From NCBI GenBank assembly GCA_017472115.1, contig JAFUQW010000118.1, positions 1-32,725 of the forward strand: a stretch of 32,725 bases of DNA, given 5' to 3'. How positions within the stretch are numbered: the first letter of the stretch is position 1; every line of letters starts with the position of its first letter. Below the pieces are notes generated by a model that was not told the DNA's origin, did no database searches, and saw only the letters and a program-made list of their open reading frames with translations. A program made the translations under genes and the position numbers. Shown one piece after another: positions 1 through 7,765 of the stretch. This DNA comes from Bacteroidales bacterium. GTDB lineage: Bacteria > Bacteroidota > Bacteroidia > Bacteroidales > UBA932.

Positions 1-437
1 CGTGGGAGAACTACGCCGACAGGAATGCCGGAGTGTTCCTCGGTACTTACAAGGCTCCTGTAGAGGAGATGATGACGTCTTACGTCTATCCGCAGGAGAA
101 CGGCAACAGGACTGACGTGAGATGGTTCACCCTGACTGACAGCAAGGGCCGGGGAATTCAGGTGATCGGATCGAAACCTCTCAACATGTCCGTATGGAAC
201 ACGACTCAGGAGTCCCTGGATGTAGCAAGGCACATAGGTGAGGAGGAGATCCTGGACGGATCGTTCGTCCTTAACATCGACAGCGTCCAGACCGGAGTCG
301 GAGGAACCGACACCTGGAGCATCAAGGCCAGACCGGAAGTCCACCACAGGCTCCTCGGAAAGCATTACACCTATTCATTCACCATCCGTCCTGTAAAGGA
401 CTTCAAGGATGCGGTGAACGCAGCAAGGAACAGATAG
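1..437 (+). CDS. Beta-galactosidase (LacZ-type, GH2), C-terminal part only
   Basis: This is the 3' end of a gene that begins left of the window; the reading frame runs from base 3 to the TAG at 435-437. About 145 residues are visible. They match the C-terminal beta-sandwich (Bgal small-chain domain) of LacZ-type glycoside hydrolase family 2 enzymes, with the run PQENGNRTDVRW, which is characteristic of that domain, and the preceding GP-less WENYADRN segment. The catalytic barrel is outside the window, so activity and signal peptide cannot be judged. The protein would hydrolyse terminal beta-D-galactosides. It points toward the arginine operon on the opposite strand, so the two are convergent. 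Family confidence is high; substrate is not known, since Bacteroidales GH2 enzymes often act on host or plant glycans. Confidence 0.9.
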   Translation, partial: WENYADRNAGVFLGTYKAPVEEMMTSYVYPQENGNRTDVRWFTLTDSKGRGIQVIGSKPLNMSVWNTTQESLDVARHIGEEEILDGSFVLNIDSVQTGVGGTDTWSIKARPEVHHRLLGKHYTYSFTIRPVKDFKDAVNAARNR

Positions 438-675
438 TTTGTTAAACATAAATTTGGAAATCCCACCTCCTCAGCATCAGCCAGAAAGGTGGGAGATCCT
501 TTGCAGTAGTCTGGCCGGTACTTTTGACAACAGTTGTCTCATGAGACTCCTTGTCCGTGTCGAACTGCCTCCAAGTTTGGCGTTTCCGTACCGGCCTTCG
601 CTATATTCTTCATTCAGCTCCACATCCATCACCTTTTCCTTGTCGTCCTTGATGACCACGGCAGATACGGCAGTG
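438..675. other. Convergent spacer with an 8-bp inverted repeat
   Basis: Gene-poor spacer between the beta-galactosidase tail (plus) and argH (minus). It contains the perfect inverted repeat TCCCACCT (461-468) / AGGTGGGA (487-494) with an 18-nt loop, which could terminate or stabilise either transcript, although neither side has a strong T-tract. A minus-strand open frame of 60 codons (477-659, GTG start) lies just after argH. It has a lysine- and acid-rich start but no recognisable family, so I do not call it a gene. The motif GGTGGGAGATCC resembles the edges of the repeat family seen elsewhere in the window. Confidence 0.4.
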
Positions 676-2004
676 TCAGTTGAAGTCAGCGGCCTTGGTC
701 ATTTTCCCGGCAATATGCTCTGTGCAGAGATTGCTGAGACTTCCGAGGTGGGTGTGTCCAAGGTCAGCCGGGGTCAGACTGCCGTTTGATTTTCCGTCAG
801 CTGCCTTGTAGCTGAAATTACCTTCATTCACCTCCATCCCGACAGACTTGTACGCATCGCGGAATGGCATGCCTTCGAGAGTGCGGCGGTTCACTTCCTC
901 CACCGTGAAGAGGTATTCATATATTGGTGAATCAAGGATGTCGGTCTTGACTTCAATATGCTGGAGCATGTAATCCGCCATGCCGAGGCATTTGTGCATC
1001 AGTTCGAGGGCAGGGAAGAGTATGTCCTTGAGGAGCTGGAACTCACGATGATATCCGTGCGGCATGTTGCTGCAAAGCATGCTGATCTCGTTTTCGACCG
1101 ACATGATTCTGTTGCAGTTGCCTCGCATGATCTCCCATACGTCGGGATTCTTCTTGTGCGGCATTATGCTGGAGCCTGTCGTTAGAGCGTCAGGGAATTT
1201 TATGAATCCGTAGTTCGGACACATATACATGCAACAGTCGGCAGCGAACTTGTTGAGGGTCAACGCTATCGCTCCCATCGCCGAAGCAACCGCGCGCTCT
1301 GCCTTTCCGCGGCTCAGCTGGGCTGCAACTGCGTTATAATCAAGGCTTCCGAATCCGAGAAGCTCTGTAGTCATCTGCCTGTCGAGAGGGAAGGAACTGC
1401 CATATCCGGCGGCAGAACCGAGAGGATTGCAGTCACATACCTTGTAGGCACCTCGCAGCATGTACATATCGTCTGCCAGAGCCTCTGCGTATGCACCGAA
1501 CCATAGTCCGAACGATGAAGGCATGGCGACCTGTCCGTGAGTGTAGCCGGGAAGGAGTACGTCCTTATGCTTCTCGCTCAGCTGCTGAAGCGTGGCGAAA
1601 AGACTCAGAACTTCCTCTCTGATCTTCAAGACCTCATCTTTGAGGAAAAGCTTGATGTCCACAAGCACCTGGTCATTGCGGCTGCGTCCCGAGTGGATCT
1701 TCTTCCCGAGGTCTCCGTGACGGCGTGTAAGCAGAAGTTCTACCTGTGAATGGATGTCCTCCACATCATCTTCAAGAACGAATCCGCCTGATTCAATTTC
1801 TGTCAGAATCAGGTCCAATGCTTCCGTAAGTGTTTGAAGATCACGAGTCTCAAGAAGCCCTATCGACTCAAGCATCCTGATGTGTGCCTTGGATCCGATG
1901 ACATCATAACGTGCAAGCCTCATATCCAGAATCCTGTCGTTGCCGACAGTGAACTCTTCCACCAGATCTGTAGCTTTTGTTCCTTTACTCCAAAGTGTTG
2001 CCAT
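676..2004 (-). CDS. argH: Argininosuccinate lyase
   Basis: Last enzyme of arginine synthesis: splits argininosuccinate into arginine and fumarate in the cytosol. The 442-residue protein has the fumarase/aspartase superfamily signature near residue 279 (GSSIMPHKKNPD), containing the flexible-loop catalytic serine. The N-terminal SGRSRNDQ segment is the usual substrate-binding stretch of ArgH. The length is normal for Bacteroidales ArgH. It is the last gene of the minus-strand arg operon; its ATG follows the stop codon of argE with a single base between them, so the two are surely co-transcribed. No internal repeats or damage are visible. Confidence 0.96.
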   Translation of the reverse strand: MATLWSKGTKATDLVEEFTVGNDRILDMRLARYDVIGSKAHIRMLESIGLLETRDLQTLTEALDLILTEIESGGFVLEDDVEDIHSQVELLLTRRHGDLGKKIHSGRSRNDQVLVDIKLFLKDEVLKIREEVLSLFATLQQLSEKHKDVLLPGYTHGQVAMPSSFGLWFGAYAEALADDMYMLRGAYKVCDCNPLGSAAGYGSSFPLDRQMTTELLGFGSLDYNAVAAQLSRGKAERAVASAMGAIALTLNKFAADCCMYMCPNYGFIKFPDALTTGSSIMPHKKNPDVWEIMRGNCNRIMSVENEISMLCSNMPHGYHREFQLLKDILFPALELMHKCLGMADYMLQHIEVKTDILDSPIYEYLFTVEEVNRRTLEGMPFRDAYKSVGMEVNEGNFSYKAADGKSNGSLTPADLGHTHLGSLSNLCTEHIAGKMTKAADFN

Positions 2005-2005
2005 A

Positions 2006-3199
2006 CTATGATATTGTATTTATGAATTCAATATAAGTACAGATGCCGTTTTCAATTTCCGAAACCAGCACAAATTCATTTCTTTTATGCGATCTTGAAG
2101 AATCTCCCGGTCCCATCTTTATCGCATCGCATCCGATCCTCATCCAGTCAGACGTGGTAGGGGAGGAGAAGGTCTCGATTCCGAGTCTTTCTGCAGCCTC
2201 CTGAAGCGGTGAGTCAGGATATGTCGCACTTGAGCGGTTAGTCAGATTCCTTGCCGTGAGGGTGCTTCGGCATATCGACTGGAGCTCTATTAGAATCTCC
2301 TCGTTGGTATATTGCTCGGTAGGGCGGATGTCTGTCACGAATGTACATCTGTCAGGAATTACATTGTGTGCTGTTCCTGCATTCACTTGGGTCACGTTGA
2401 GGTTGACCTTGCCCATTCTTGGAGATATTCTTGAGAATTCGTGATTACGTAGTCTCTCTATATCTTCCAATGCTATATATATGGAGTTTTCACCCTCGTT
2501 ACGAGCGGCGTGTCCGCTTTTGCCCTTAGCTTCTGCGTCGATTACCAGCAGTCCTCTTTCAGATGTTGCCGCCTTCATTCCTGTAGGCTCTCCGATTATG
2601 GCATATTTCTGTGACGCTTCCAACTTTGCCAGCACATCAGGCCAGAGTCGTGTCATGCCACCTGTCCCGGACCTCTCTTCTTCGCATGTCAGAACCAGCA
2701 CTAAATTCGGCGCCCCATCCTCTCTCATCCTGAGCTTCTCTTCTGTCATCCTGAGTTTCTCTTCTGTCATCCTGAGCGAAGCGAAGGACCTGTCAACAAA
2801 ATAACGGTATGCCGCAATCATCGCCACCACCGAGGCTCCGTCGTCATTGCTGCCGAGTCCTGCAACAATATCTTCCGGTAATATCTGCCGTTCGAGAATT
2901 CCGCTAATGACTTCTGCCGCCCTTTCGTAATCCGGTTCATAAGGGTCGAAACTGTAGTCGGGGCTTGGACTGACAGTGTCGATGTGAGCGCATAGCATGA
3001 GGATCGGCCTGCCCGGAACAGTGATGTGCTCGGCCACAATGTTGTTGCCGATTCTCTTGTGACTGATGCCCTTGTCGGTAAGCCACCCGCTGATGTGGCT
3101 GCACACGGCATCCTCACCGAAGGACGGTGACTTGATCGCCACCATTTCCTTCAGCAGCTGTACAGCTTCTGCCGTCATATTTCTGATATCCTTCATCAT
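2006..3199 (-). CDS. argE: M20-family N-acylornithine deacylase (ArgE/DapE type)
   Basis: Zinc peptidase of family M20 that would remove the acyl group from N-acylornithine or N-acylcitrulline. Given the SOTCase-type transcarbamylase in the same operon, the acyl group is probably succinyl. Visible motifs are the metal-binding AHIDTV, the NDDGA segment, the CEEERSG motif with the catalytic glutamate pair, and GEPTG. I start it at the ATG at 3199 (397 residues); an upstream in-frame ATG at 3250 would add residues encoded by the 51-bp repeats, which is unlikely to be real. A 21-nt tandem repeat (2723-2790) is inserted in frame and adds about 20 residues containing EEKLRMT twice, between the metal-binding region and the CEEE motif. 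The gene sits between argB and argH. Confidence 0.88.
   Translation of the reverse strand: MMKDIRNMTAEAVQLLKEMVAIKSPSFGEDAVCSHISGWLTDKGISHKRIGNNIVAEHITVPGRPILMLCAHIDTVSPSPDYSFDPYEPDYERAAEVISGILERQILPEDIVAGLGSNDDGASVVAMIAAYRYFVDRSFASLRMTEEKLRMTEEKLRMREDGAPNLVLVLTCEEERSGTGGMTRLWPDVLAKLEASQKYAIIGEPTGMKAATSERGLLVIDAEAKGKSGHAARNEGENSIYIALEDIERLRNHEFSRISPRMGKVNLNVTQVNAGTAHNVIPDRCTFVTDIRPTEQYTNEEILIELQSICRSTLTARNLTNRSSATYPDSPLQEAAERLGIETFSSPTTSDWMRIGCDAIKMGPGDSSRSHKRNEFVLVSEIENGICTYIEFINTIS
2723..2790. repeat. TCATCCTGAG-family repeat, 21-nt tandem units inside argE
   Basis: Three adjacent copies built on TCATCCTGAG; the first two are followed by CTTCTCTTCTG or TTTCTCTTCTG and the third by CGAAGCGAAGG. 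The unit is 21 nt, so the argE frame is preserved. On the argE strand it reads as SLRMT-EEKLRMT-EEKLRMR. The same core occurs at 4351-4399 and 22301-22354, and related forms occur at 7766-7857 and 11420-11467. Confidence 0.85.
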
Positions 3200-3208
3200 T
3201 ATCCTTTG

Positions 3209-3408
3209 TTTCTCCACCAAAAGCCCTGTTGCCGTGGAGATGTAGCTCATCTATTTAGGTTTGTCCACCAAAATGCCTGTTTCTGTGGACAACTCGTTCA
3301 TTTATCATGGTTTCTCCACCGAAAGCCCTGTTTCCGTGGAGATGTAGCTCATCTATTTAGGTTTGTCCACCAAAATGCCTGTTTCCGTGGACAAGTCGTT
3401 CATTTATC
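3209..3408. repeat. Four 51-bp structured repeats (A-B-A-B) between argB and argE
   Basis: A 102-bp unit occurs twice (from 3209 and from 3311), and each unit is two related 51-bp halves. Half A carries TCTCCAC ... GTGGAGA; half B carries TGTCCAC ... GTGGACA, so both arms change together and pairing is kept. The loops (about 16 nt) are similar in all four. The last copy runs into the argB stop codon (TAA, 3406-3404). The array spans most of the argB-argE spacer and would be transcribed in the arg mRNA. The function is unknown. Confidence 0.9.
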
Positions 3409-4324
3409 GGTCTGAGACCAATGTCGTGCCGATGGAGTTGGACAGGTTGCGCGCATGTTTTATCATTACCCGGGCCACACCTGCGTCAATGGCCTTGAAA
3501 GAGTTGCCGAGTTTCGGGATCATGCCGTCCGCGACTCTACCTTCGGCTTTCAACTGCTCGAAAGTCTTTTTGTCGATCTCCGTGATCACGCTCCCTTCAT
3601 CATCCTTGTCGTATAGGACACCGTCCTTCTCGAAACAGTATATGAGCTCGGTTTCGTGTGTCAGTCTGCCGTCATCGGAGCAATGGGTGCACTCCTCGCA
3701 GTGGCAGCAGACCTCGCGAGGCGAGCGGTATCTGTATCCGGCCATCGCGACAGCCACAGATGATGCAATCGTATCTGCATTGGTATTCAAAAGATTGCCG
3801 TTCCCGTCGTGATTGATGGCGCAGAGAACCGGTACGATTCCCTTCTCGAGCAGAGAGTAGATGAAAGATGCGTTCACACTGGAAGCAGTGACGTCTCCGA
3901 CATAACCATAGTCCAGCATCACATATCCATCTTCCTCGCATGGCTCTGCTTTCACTCCGGCTGCCTCAGCATTTCCCGCCGAGACCTTCATTGACGGTCT
4001 GCGTGAAGCACGGATCACGTTCCCGTCAGCCCCGCTGAGACCGATGGCATTGCATCCTCCGGCCTGGAGCATGGCGGTGATATGCTTGCTGCACCATCCG
4101 GCATAGACCATCGTCACGATGCGCAGTGCCTCTTCGTCCGTCACCCGTCTTCCTTCCACCATCACGGGCTTTATGCCCATTTCCTTCTGCATCTGACTTG
4201 CCATCACTCCGCCTCCATGTACAAGGATCTTCATCCCCGGCATGGCTGCAAAGTCTTTGACGAAATCTTTCAGCAGATCCGGATTGTCAACAACGTTTCC
4301 TCCTATCTTTACTATTCTGATCAT
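3404..4324 (-). CDS. argB: N-acylglutamate kinase (acetyl/succinylglutamate kinase)
   Basis: Amino-acid-kinase-family enzyme that phosphorylates the gamma-carboxyl of N-acylglutamate, second step of arginine synthesis. Recognisable are the KIGGNV start, the glycine-rich VHGGG loop (residues 35-39), the DYGYVGDV segment, and the NADTIASSVA nucleotide-site motif (residues 182-191). At 306 residues it is about 50 longer than the family's usual 250-260. The surplus sits in two insertions: residues about 108-133 before DYGYVGDV, and about 199-225, which contains five cysteines in CCHCEECTHC. The second insertion may be repeat-derived or a metal site. The start is the ATG at 4324; the stop overlaps the 51-bp repeat array. 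Confidence 0.93.
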   Translation of the reverse strand: MIRIVKIGGNVVDNPDLLKDFVKDFAAMPGMKILVHGGGVMASQMQKEMGIKPVMVEGRRVTDEEALRIVTMVYAGWCSKHITAMLQAGGCNAIGLSGADGNVIRASRRPSMKVSAGNAEAAGVKAEPCEEDGYVMLDYGYVGDVTASSVNASFIYSLLEKGIVPVLCAINHDGNGNLLNTNADTIASSVAVAMAGYRYRSPREVCCHCEECTHCSDDGRLTHETELIYCFEKDGVLYDKDDEGSVITEIDKKTFEQLKAEGRVADGMIPKLGNSFKAIDAGVARVMIKHARNLSNSIGTTLVSDR

Positions 4325-4350
4325 ATCTTTTAATTACATCATTTTGGGTT

Positions 4351-4399
4351 GGAGATCCTTCGCTTCGCTCAGGATGACAGAGTAAAAACTCAGGATGAC
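4351..4399. repeat. TCATCCTGAG-family repeat between argF' and argB
   Basis: Plus strand shows GATCCTTCGCTTCGCTCAGG followed by ATGACAG, then a second partial copy CTCAGGATGAC that runs up to the stop codon of argF' (4401-4399). This is the commonest form of the family in this window and fills most of the argF'-argB spacer. Confidence 0.8.
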
Positions 4400-5352
4400 T
4401 AAAGGTCTTGCAGAATGGCTTTCAGCACAGTCTGGGCCGAAACGACTCTGTTCGCCGCCTCTGCTATGACAATGGACTGCGGACTTTCGATCACGTCGTC
4501 AGTCACTATCATGTTTCTGCGTACCGGCAGACAGTGCATGAAAAAGGCATTGTCGGTGAGTGCCATCTTTTCAGCATCCACCGTCCAGCTGCGGTCATAG
4601 CATAATATCTTTCCGTAATTATCACCGGTGTATGCCGACCAGTTCTTTGCATATATGAAATCCGCTCCTTCGAACGCCTTGCGCTGGTCGTATTCGATCT
4701 TTGCCCTTCCCGTGAATGCCGGATCAAGTTCATATCCTTCAGGGTGGGTGATCACGAATTCATAATCAGTCATGTTGATGCCTTCGGCAAACGAGTTCGG
4801 GACTGCCTGAGGCAGAGCCTTGGGATGCGGAGCCCATGTCATCACGATCTTCGGCTTTTCCACCTTCTTGAATTCCTCTATGGTGATCAGGTCGGCAAAT
4901 GTCTGGAGCGGATGTCTGGTGGCAGCCTCCATGCTGAATACAGGTCTGCCGGAATATTTGATGAACCGGTTGATGATGACCTCTTCGTAGTCATCTGCCT
5001 TGCTTTCGAAGCGGGCAAAGGAACGCACGCCGATCACATCGCAATAGCATCCCATCACAGGGATGGCTTCCAGCAGGTGCTCAGGCTTGTCCCCGTCCAT
5101 GATCACCCCTCTTTCCGTCTCGAGTTTCCATGCTCCCTGATTGACATCCAGCACGATGACATTCATGCCGAGATTCAATGCGGCCTTCTGGGTGCTCAGT
5201 CTGGTTCGCAGACTTGAGTTGAAGAATATCATCAGCAGGGTCTTGTTTCTGCCGAGCTCCTGGTCCGCAAACGGGTTTTCCTTTACGTATCTTGCCGCTT
5301 CAAGTGCCTTGGTAAGGTCACCGAGCTGTGTTATTGAAGTGAAATGTCTCAT
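4399..5352 (-). CDS. argF': N-succinylornithine carbamoyltransferase (SOTCase)
   Basis: Transfers the carbamoyl group of carbamoyl phosphate to an N-acylated ornithine. The 317-residue protein has the carbamoyl-phosphate motif SLRTR (residues 47-51) and the HCLPVRRN motif near the C terminus. Residue 90 is a proline in DGDKPEHLLE. In the published comparison of N-acetyl- and N-succinylornithine transcarbamylases, this position is Pro90 in the Bacteroides fragilis succinyl enzyme and Glu92 in the Xanthomonas acetyl enzyme, and swapping it swaps specificity. The enzyme should therefore prefer N-succinylornithine. It lies between argD and argB; its stop codon is formed at the edge of a repeat. 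Confidence 0.93.
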   Translation of the reverse strand: MRHFTSITQLGDLTKALEAARYVKENPFADQELGRNKTLLMIFFNSSLRTRLSTQKAALNLGMNVIVLDVNQGAWKLETERGVIMDGDKPEHLLEAIPVMGCYCDVIGVRSFARFESKADDYEEVIINRFIKYSGRPVFSMEAATRHPLQTFADLITIEEFKKVEKPKIVMTWAPHPKALPQAVPNSFAEGINMTDYEFVITHPEGYELDPAFTGRAKIEYDQRKAFEGADFIYAKNWSAYTGDNYGKILCYDRSWTVDAEKMALTDNAFFMHCLPVRRNMIVTDDVIESPQSIVIAEAANRVVSAQTVLKAILQDL

Positions 5353-5382
5353 CTGTATTTCTTTTTGATTCCGGACCTGAAC

Positions 5383-6507
5383 TTAAACGGTCAGTTCGTG
5401 CCATGCTTTGACGAATGCTTCTGCAGTCTGTCTTGAAACAGTAAGCGAAGGGAGCAGACGTATCACCTGAGCTCCTGCTGCTCCTGTGAAGAATCTCTTT
5501 TCGAAAAGAAGCCTGTCGCGCAGTCCGACATATTCTTCCTTGAGCTCCAGGCCGATCATAAGTCCTCTGCCTCTGTATTCCTTTACCGCCTTGTCCCGGC
5601 TCAAGGCTTCTGCAAAATAGTCTCCAATTCTGGCTGCATTTTCCACAAGGTGCTCGTTTTCAATTATATCCAGGACTGCAAGAGCTGCCGTACAAGCGAG
5701 ATGATTGCCTCCGAATGTAGTGCCGAGCATGCCGTATGATGCCTTGATCGACGGACTTATCAGCACTCCTCCGATAGGGAAACCATTGCCCATTCCCTTG
5801 GCTGTGGTGATTATGTCAGCCCTTACACCATGGTGCTGATGAGCGAAGAAGCGGCCTGTACGGCCATATCCGGACTGTATCTCGTCGAGAATGAGGACGC
5901 AGCCATGCCTGTCGCACAGCCTCCGGAGTCCATTAAGAAACTCAGTGGTCGGCTCATATATTCCCGCTACACCCTGGATGCCTTCTATGATCACAGCTGC
6001 GAAGTCTCCTTTTGAAAGTTCCCTTTCCACTGCTTCCAGGTCATTCAAAGGGACGAAGACTATGTTGTCTGTCGCATTGAATGCCGACTGTATCTTCGGG
6101 TTGTCTGTCGCTGCAACCGCGCCTGAAGTCCTTCCGTGAAACGCCTTTCTGAATGCGAGCACCTTGGCCTTCCCGGTATGGAATGAGGCAACCTTCAATG
6201 CGTTCTCATTCGCTTCCGCTCCGCTGTTACAAAGAAAAAGAGAGTAGTCGTCATAGCCGCTTGTCCTTCCGAGTCTGGATGCGAGGTCACGCTGGAGAGA
6301 ATTCTGGACAGCATTTGAATAGAAGCCGAGCTTTTCGAGCTGGTCCTGCATCATCTTCACATAATGAGGATGGCAATGACCGACAGAAATGACTGCATGA
6401 CCGCCATAGAGGTCGGTGTATTCCTCTCCATCCTTGTCCCACAGAGTCGTGTCAAGACCGCGTACCGGCTCGATGTCCCACAATTTATATACTTCAAACA
6501 GATTCAT
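5383..6507 (-). CDS. argD: N-acylornithine aminotransferase
   Basis: PLP-dependent class-III aminotransferase converting N-acylglutamate semialdehyde to N-acylornithine with glutamate as donor. The 374-residue protein shows the N-terminal TDLYGGHAV segment, the LDEIQSGYGRTG motif containing the aspartate that contacts the PLP ring nitrogen, and TTAKGMGNGFPIGG with the lysine that forms the Schiff base. The end of the gene is 30 bp upstream of the argF' start. A 267-bp spacer with two 86-bp repeats separates it from argC. Class-III transaminases are promiscuous, so the assignment rests on the operon as well as the sequence. Confidence 0.94.
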   Translation of the reverse strand: MNLFEVYKLWDIEPVRGLDTTLWDKDGEEYTDLYGGHAVISVGHCHPHYVKMMQDQLEKLGFYSNAVQNSLQRDLASRLGRTSGYDDYSLFLCNSGAEANENALKVASFHTGKAKVLAFRKAFHGRTSGAVAATDNPKIQSAFNATDNIVFVPLNDLEAVERELSKGDFAAVIIEGIQGVAGIYEPTTEFLNGLRRLCDRHGCVLILDEIQSGYGRTGRFFAHQHHGVRADIITTAKGMGNGFPIGGVLISPSIKASYGMLGTTFGGNHLACTAALAVLDIIENEHLVENAARIGDYFAEALSRDKAVKEYRGRGLMIGLELKEEYVGLRDRLLFEKRFFTGAAGAQVIRLLPSLTVSRQTAEAFVKAWHELTV

Positions 6508-6520
6508 CTGATATTATTCA

Positions 6521-6606
6521 TTTAAGTTTCGCAAGCGATAAGTTATTGATAGTTCGAAGGGTGGTGGGGCTTGCGAAACTTTTCCCACCGCACTTTCCTT
6601 GTTTAC
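6521..6606. repeat. 86-bp inverted-arm element, copy 1 (argC-argD spacer)
   Basis: Arms AAGTTTCGCAAGC (6524-6536) and GCTTGCGAAACTT (6569-6581) are perfectly complementary over 13 bp. The 32-bp interior contains GGTGG, which could alternatively pair with the CCCACC just after the right arm. Copy 2 at 6672-6757 differs at only a few positions, mostly inside the loop, and the arms are unchanged. Confidence 0.88.
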
Positions 6607-6623
6607 GTTACCTCTCTCCTAAA

Positions 6624-6644
6624 TCCTCTCTCTCGGAGAGAGGA
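6624..6644. repeat. 9-bp hairpin between the two 86-bp elements
   Basis: TCCTCTCTC (6624-6632) and GAGAGAGGA (6636-6644) form a perfect 9-bp stem with a 3-nt loop. It follows a looser CCTCTCTCCT and lies in the non-coding stretch between argC and argD. It may be another dispersed palindrome or an mRNA stabiliser. No T-tract marks it as a terminator. Confidence 0.6.
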
Positions 6645-6671
6645 CTTACTATCGGCCTGATGGCCTCAAAA

Positions 6672-6757
6672 TTTAAGTTTCGCAAGCGATAAGTTATTGA
6701 TGGTTCGAAGGTTGGTGGGGCTTGCGAAACTTTTCCCACCGCACTTTCCTTGTTTAC
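6672..6757. repeat. 86-bp inverted-arm element, copy 2 (argC-argD spacer)
   Basis: Second copy of the element at 6521-6606, in the same orientation with a 151-bp period. The arms AAGTTTCGCAAGC and GCTTGCGAAACTT are intact. A shorter relative with a 10-bp core, TTTCGCAAGT / ACTTGCGAAA, occurs before rlmN at 15173-15206. Confidence 0.88.
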
Positions 6758-6774
6758 CTCTCGCCAGGATCCGG

Positions 6775-7758
6775 TCAGAAAGCAGACGGTTTTAGACGGA
6801 GACCTGTGTATTCCGGAAGTCCGAACATGAGATTCATGTTCTGGACCGCCTGACCTGCCGCGCCTTTCACGAGATTGTCAATTGCAGAAGAAATGTGCAC
6901 ATAACCGTCATGCAGTTCCACATGGAGGAGTCCCTTGTTGGTGTTTACGACTTCCTTCATGGATATACCGCTCTCGCTGTGATGCACGAAAGGGGATTCC
7001 GCATAATAATCTTCGTACAGCTTCCTGTAATCGGCTTCCGACATTCCTTCGTCAGCCTTGGTATAGACGCTTGCGAAAATACCTCGGGCGAAGTCGCCGC
7101 GCAAAGGCACGAAATTCACCTTAGGCTCATCGCAACCGCCGACCCTTGCGAGATTCTGACGTATTTCCGCAAGATGCTGATGCGTGAACAGCTTATAGAT
7201 CGATATGTTGTCGTTACGATAGCTGAAATGAGTGGTTTCGCCTGGCTTCTTTCCCGCTCCTGTCGATCCGGTGATTGCAGTGACGTGAATCTCGTCTCTG
7301 ATGAGGCCGTTTGCTGCAAGAGGGAGGGTCGCCAGCTGGATTGCAGTGGCGAAGCATCCCGGATTGGCGACGTCATGTGCTGTGCGTATTTCGTTGCGTG
7401 CACTCTCGCAGAGTCCGTAAATGAAATGTCGTCCGGCATAGTTCCCGTCAAGTCTGAAATCGTTGCCGAGGTCAATGATCCTGCACTCCGGCCTGATGTC
7501 GTGCGAGTCAACGAACTGGCGGGATATGCCATGTCCGAGACACAGGAACAGTACGTCCGGATCATTCAGTTCCGTGCCGAAGCATAGATCTGTATCTCCA
7601 AGAAGATCCCTGTGGACCGCACTCACTGGAGTGCCTGATTCGGAAGTCGTGGTCGCTGCAACCACTTCCACGTCCGGATGATTCAGCAGTATCCTCAGCA
7701 GTTCACCTCCGGTGTAGCCTGTTGCGCCGGCTATAGCTGCTTTTATTGTTTTTGCCAT
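6775..7758 (-). CDS. argC: N-acyl-gamma-glutamyl-phosphate reductase
   Basis: NADPH-dependent reductase producing N-acylglutamate semialdehyde, third step of arginine synthesis. The 327-residue protein begins with the Rossmann signature GATGYTGGELLR (from residue 11) and contains the active-site cysteine in NPGCFATAI. The family-typical GATGYTG / NPGCF pair makes the call secure. It follows argG after a 98-bp spacer that contains three short repeats. It belongs to the minus-strand operon and would accept the succinylated phosphate if the pathway is succinyl-based. Confidence 0.96.
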   Translation of the reverse strand: MAKTIKAAIAGATGYTGGELLRILLNHPDVEVVAATTTSESGTPVSAVHRDLLGDTDLCFGTELNDPDVLFLCLGHGISRQFVDSHDIRPECRIIDLGNDFRLDGNYAGRHFIYGLCESARNEIRTAHDVANPGCFATAIQLATLPLAANGLIRDEIHVTAITGSTGAGKKPGETTHFSYRNDNISIYKLFTHQHLAEIRQNLARVGGCDEPKVNFVPLRGDFARGIFASVYTKADEGMSEADYRKLYEDYYAESPFVHHSESGISMKEVVNTNKGLLHVELHDGYVHISSAIDNLVKGAAGQAVQNMNLMFGLPEYTGLRLKPSAF

Positions 7759-7765
7759 ATAGATT

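Noticed and set aside
477..659. Minus-strand open frame of 60 codons after argH
   Set aside because: GTG start, no family recognised, its end is formed by the inverted repeat and repeat-like DNA; possible but unsupported.
439..789. Plus-strand open frame of 116 codons after the beta-galactosidase
   Set aside because: It runs antisense into argH, has no recognisable domain and a composition of shadow type (serine-rich).
2481..2804. Plus-strand open frame with ILSFSSVILSFSSVILSEAK
   Set aside because: Antisense to argE; the pattern is only the translation of the tandem repeat.
3209..3408. The 51-bp repeats as a CRISPR array
   Set aside because: No unique spacers of constant length: the units are adjacent and alternate A-B-A-B. 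Also no cas genes.
3206..3415. Plus-strand open frame with FVHQNACF-type repeats
   Set aside because: It is the 51-bp array read in one frame. The 51-bp period keeps any frame open, so the open frame is no evidence of a gene.
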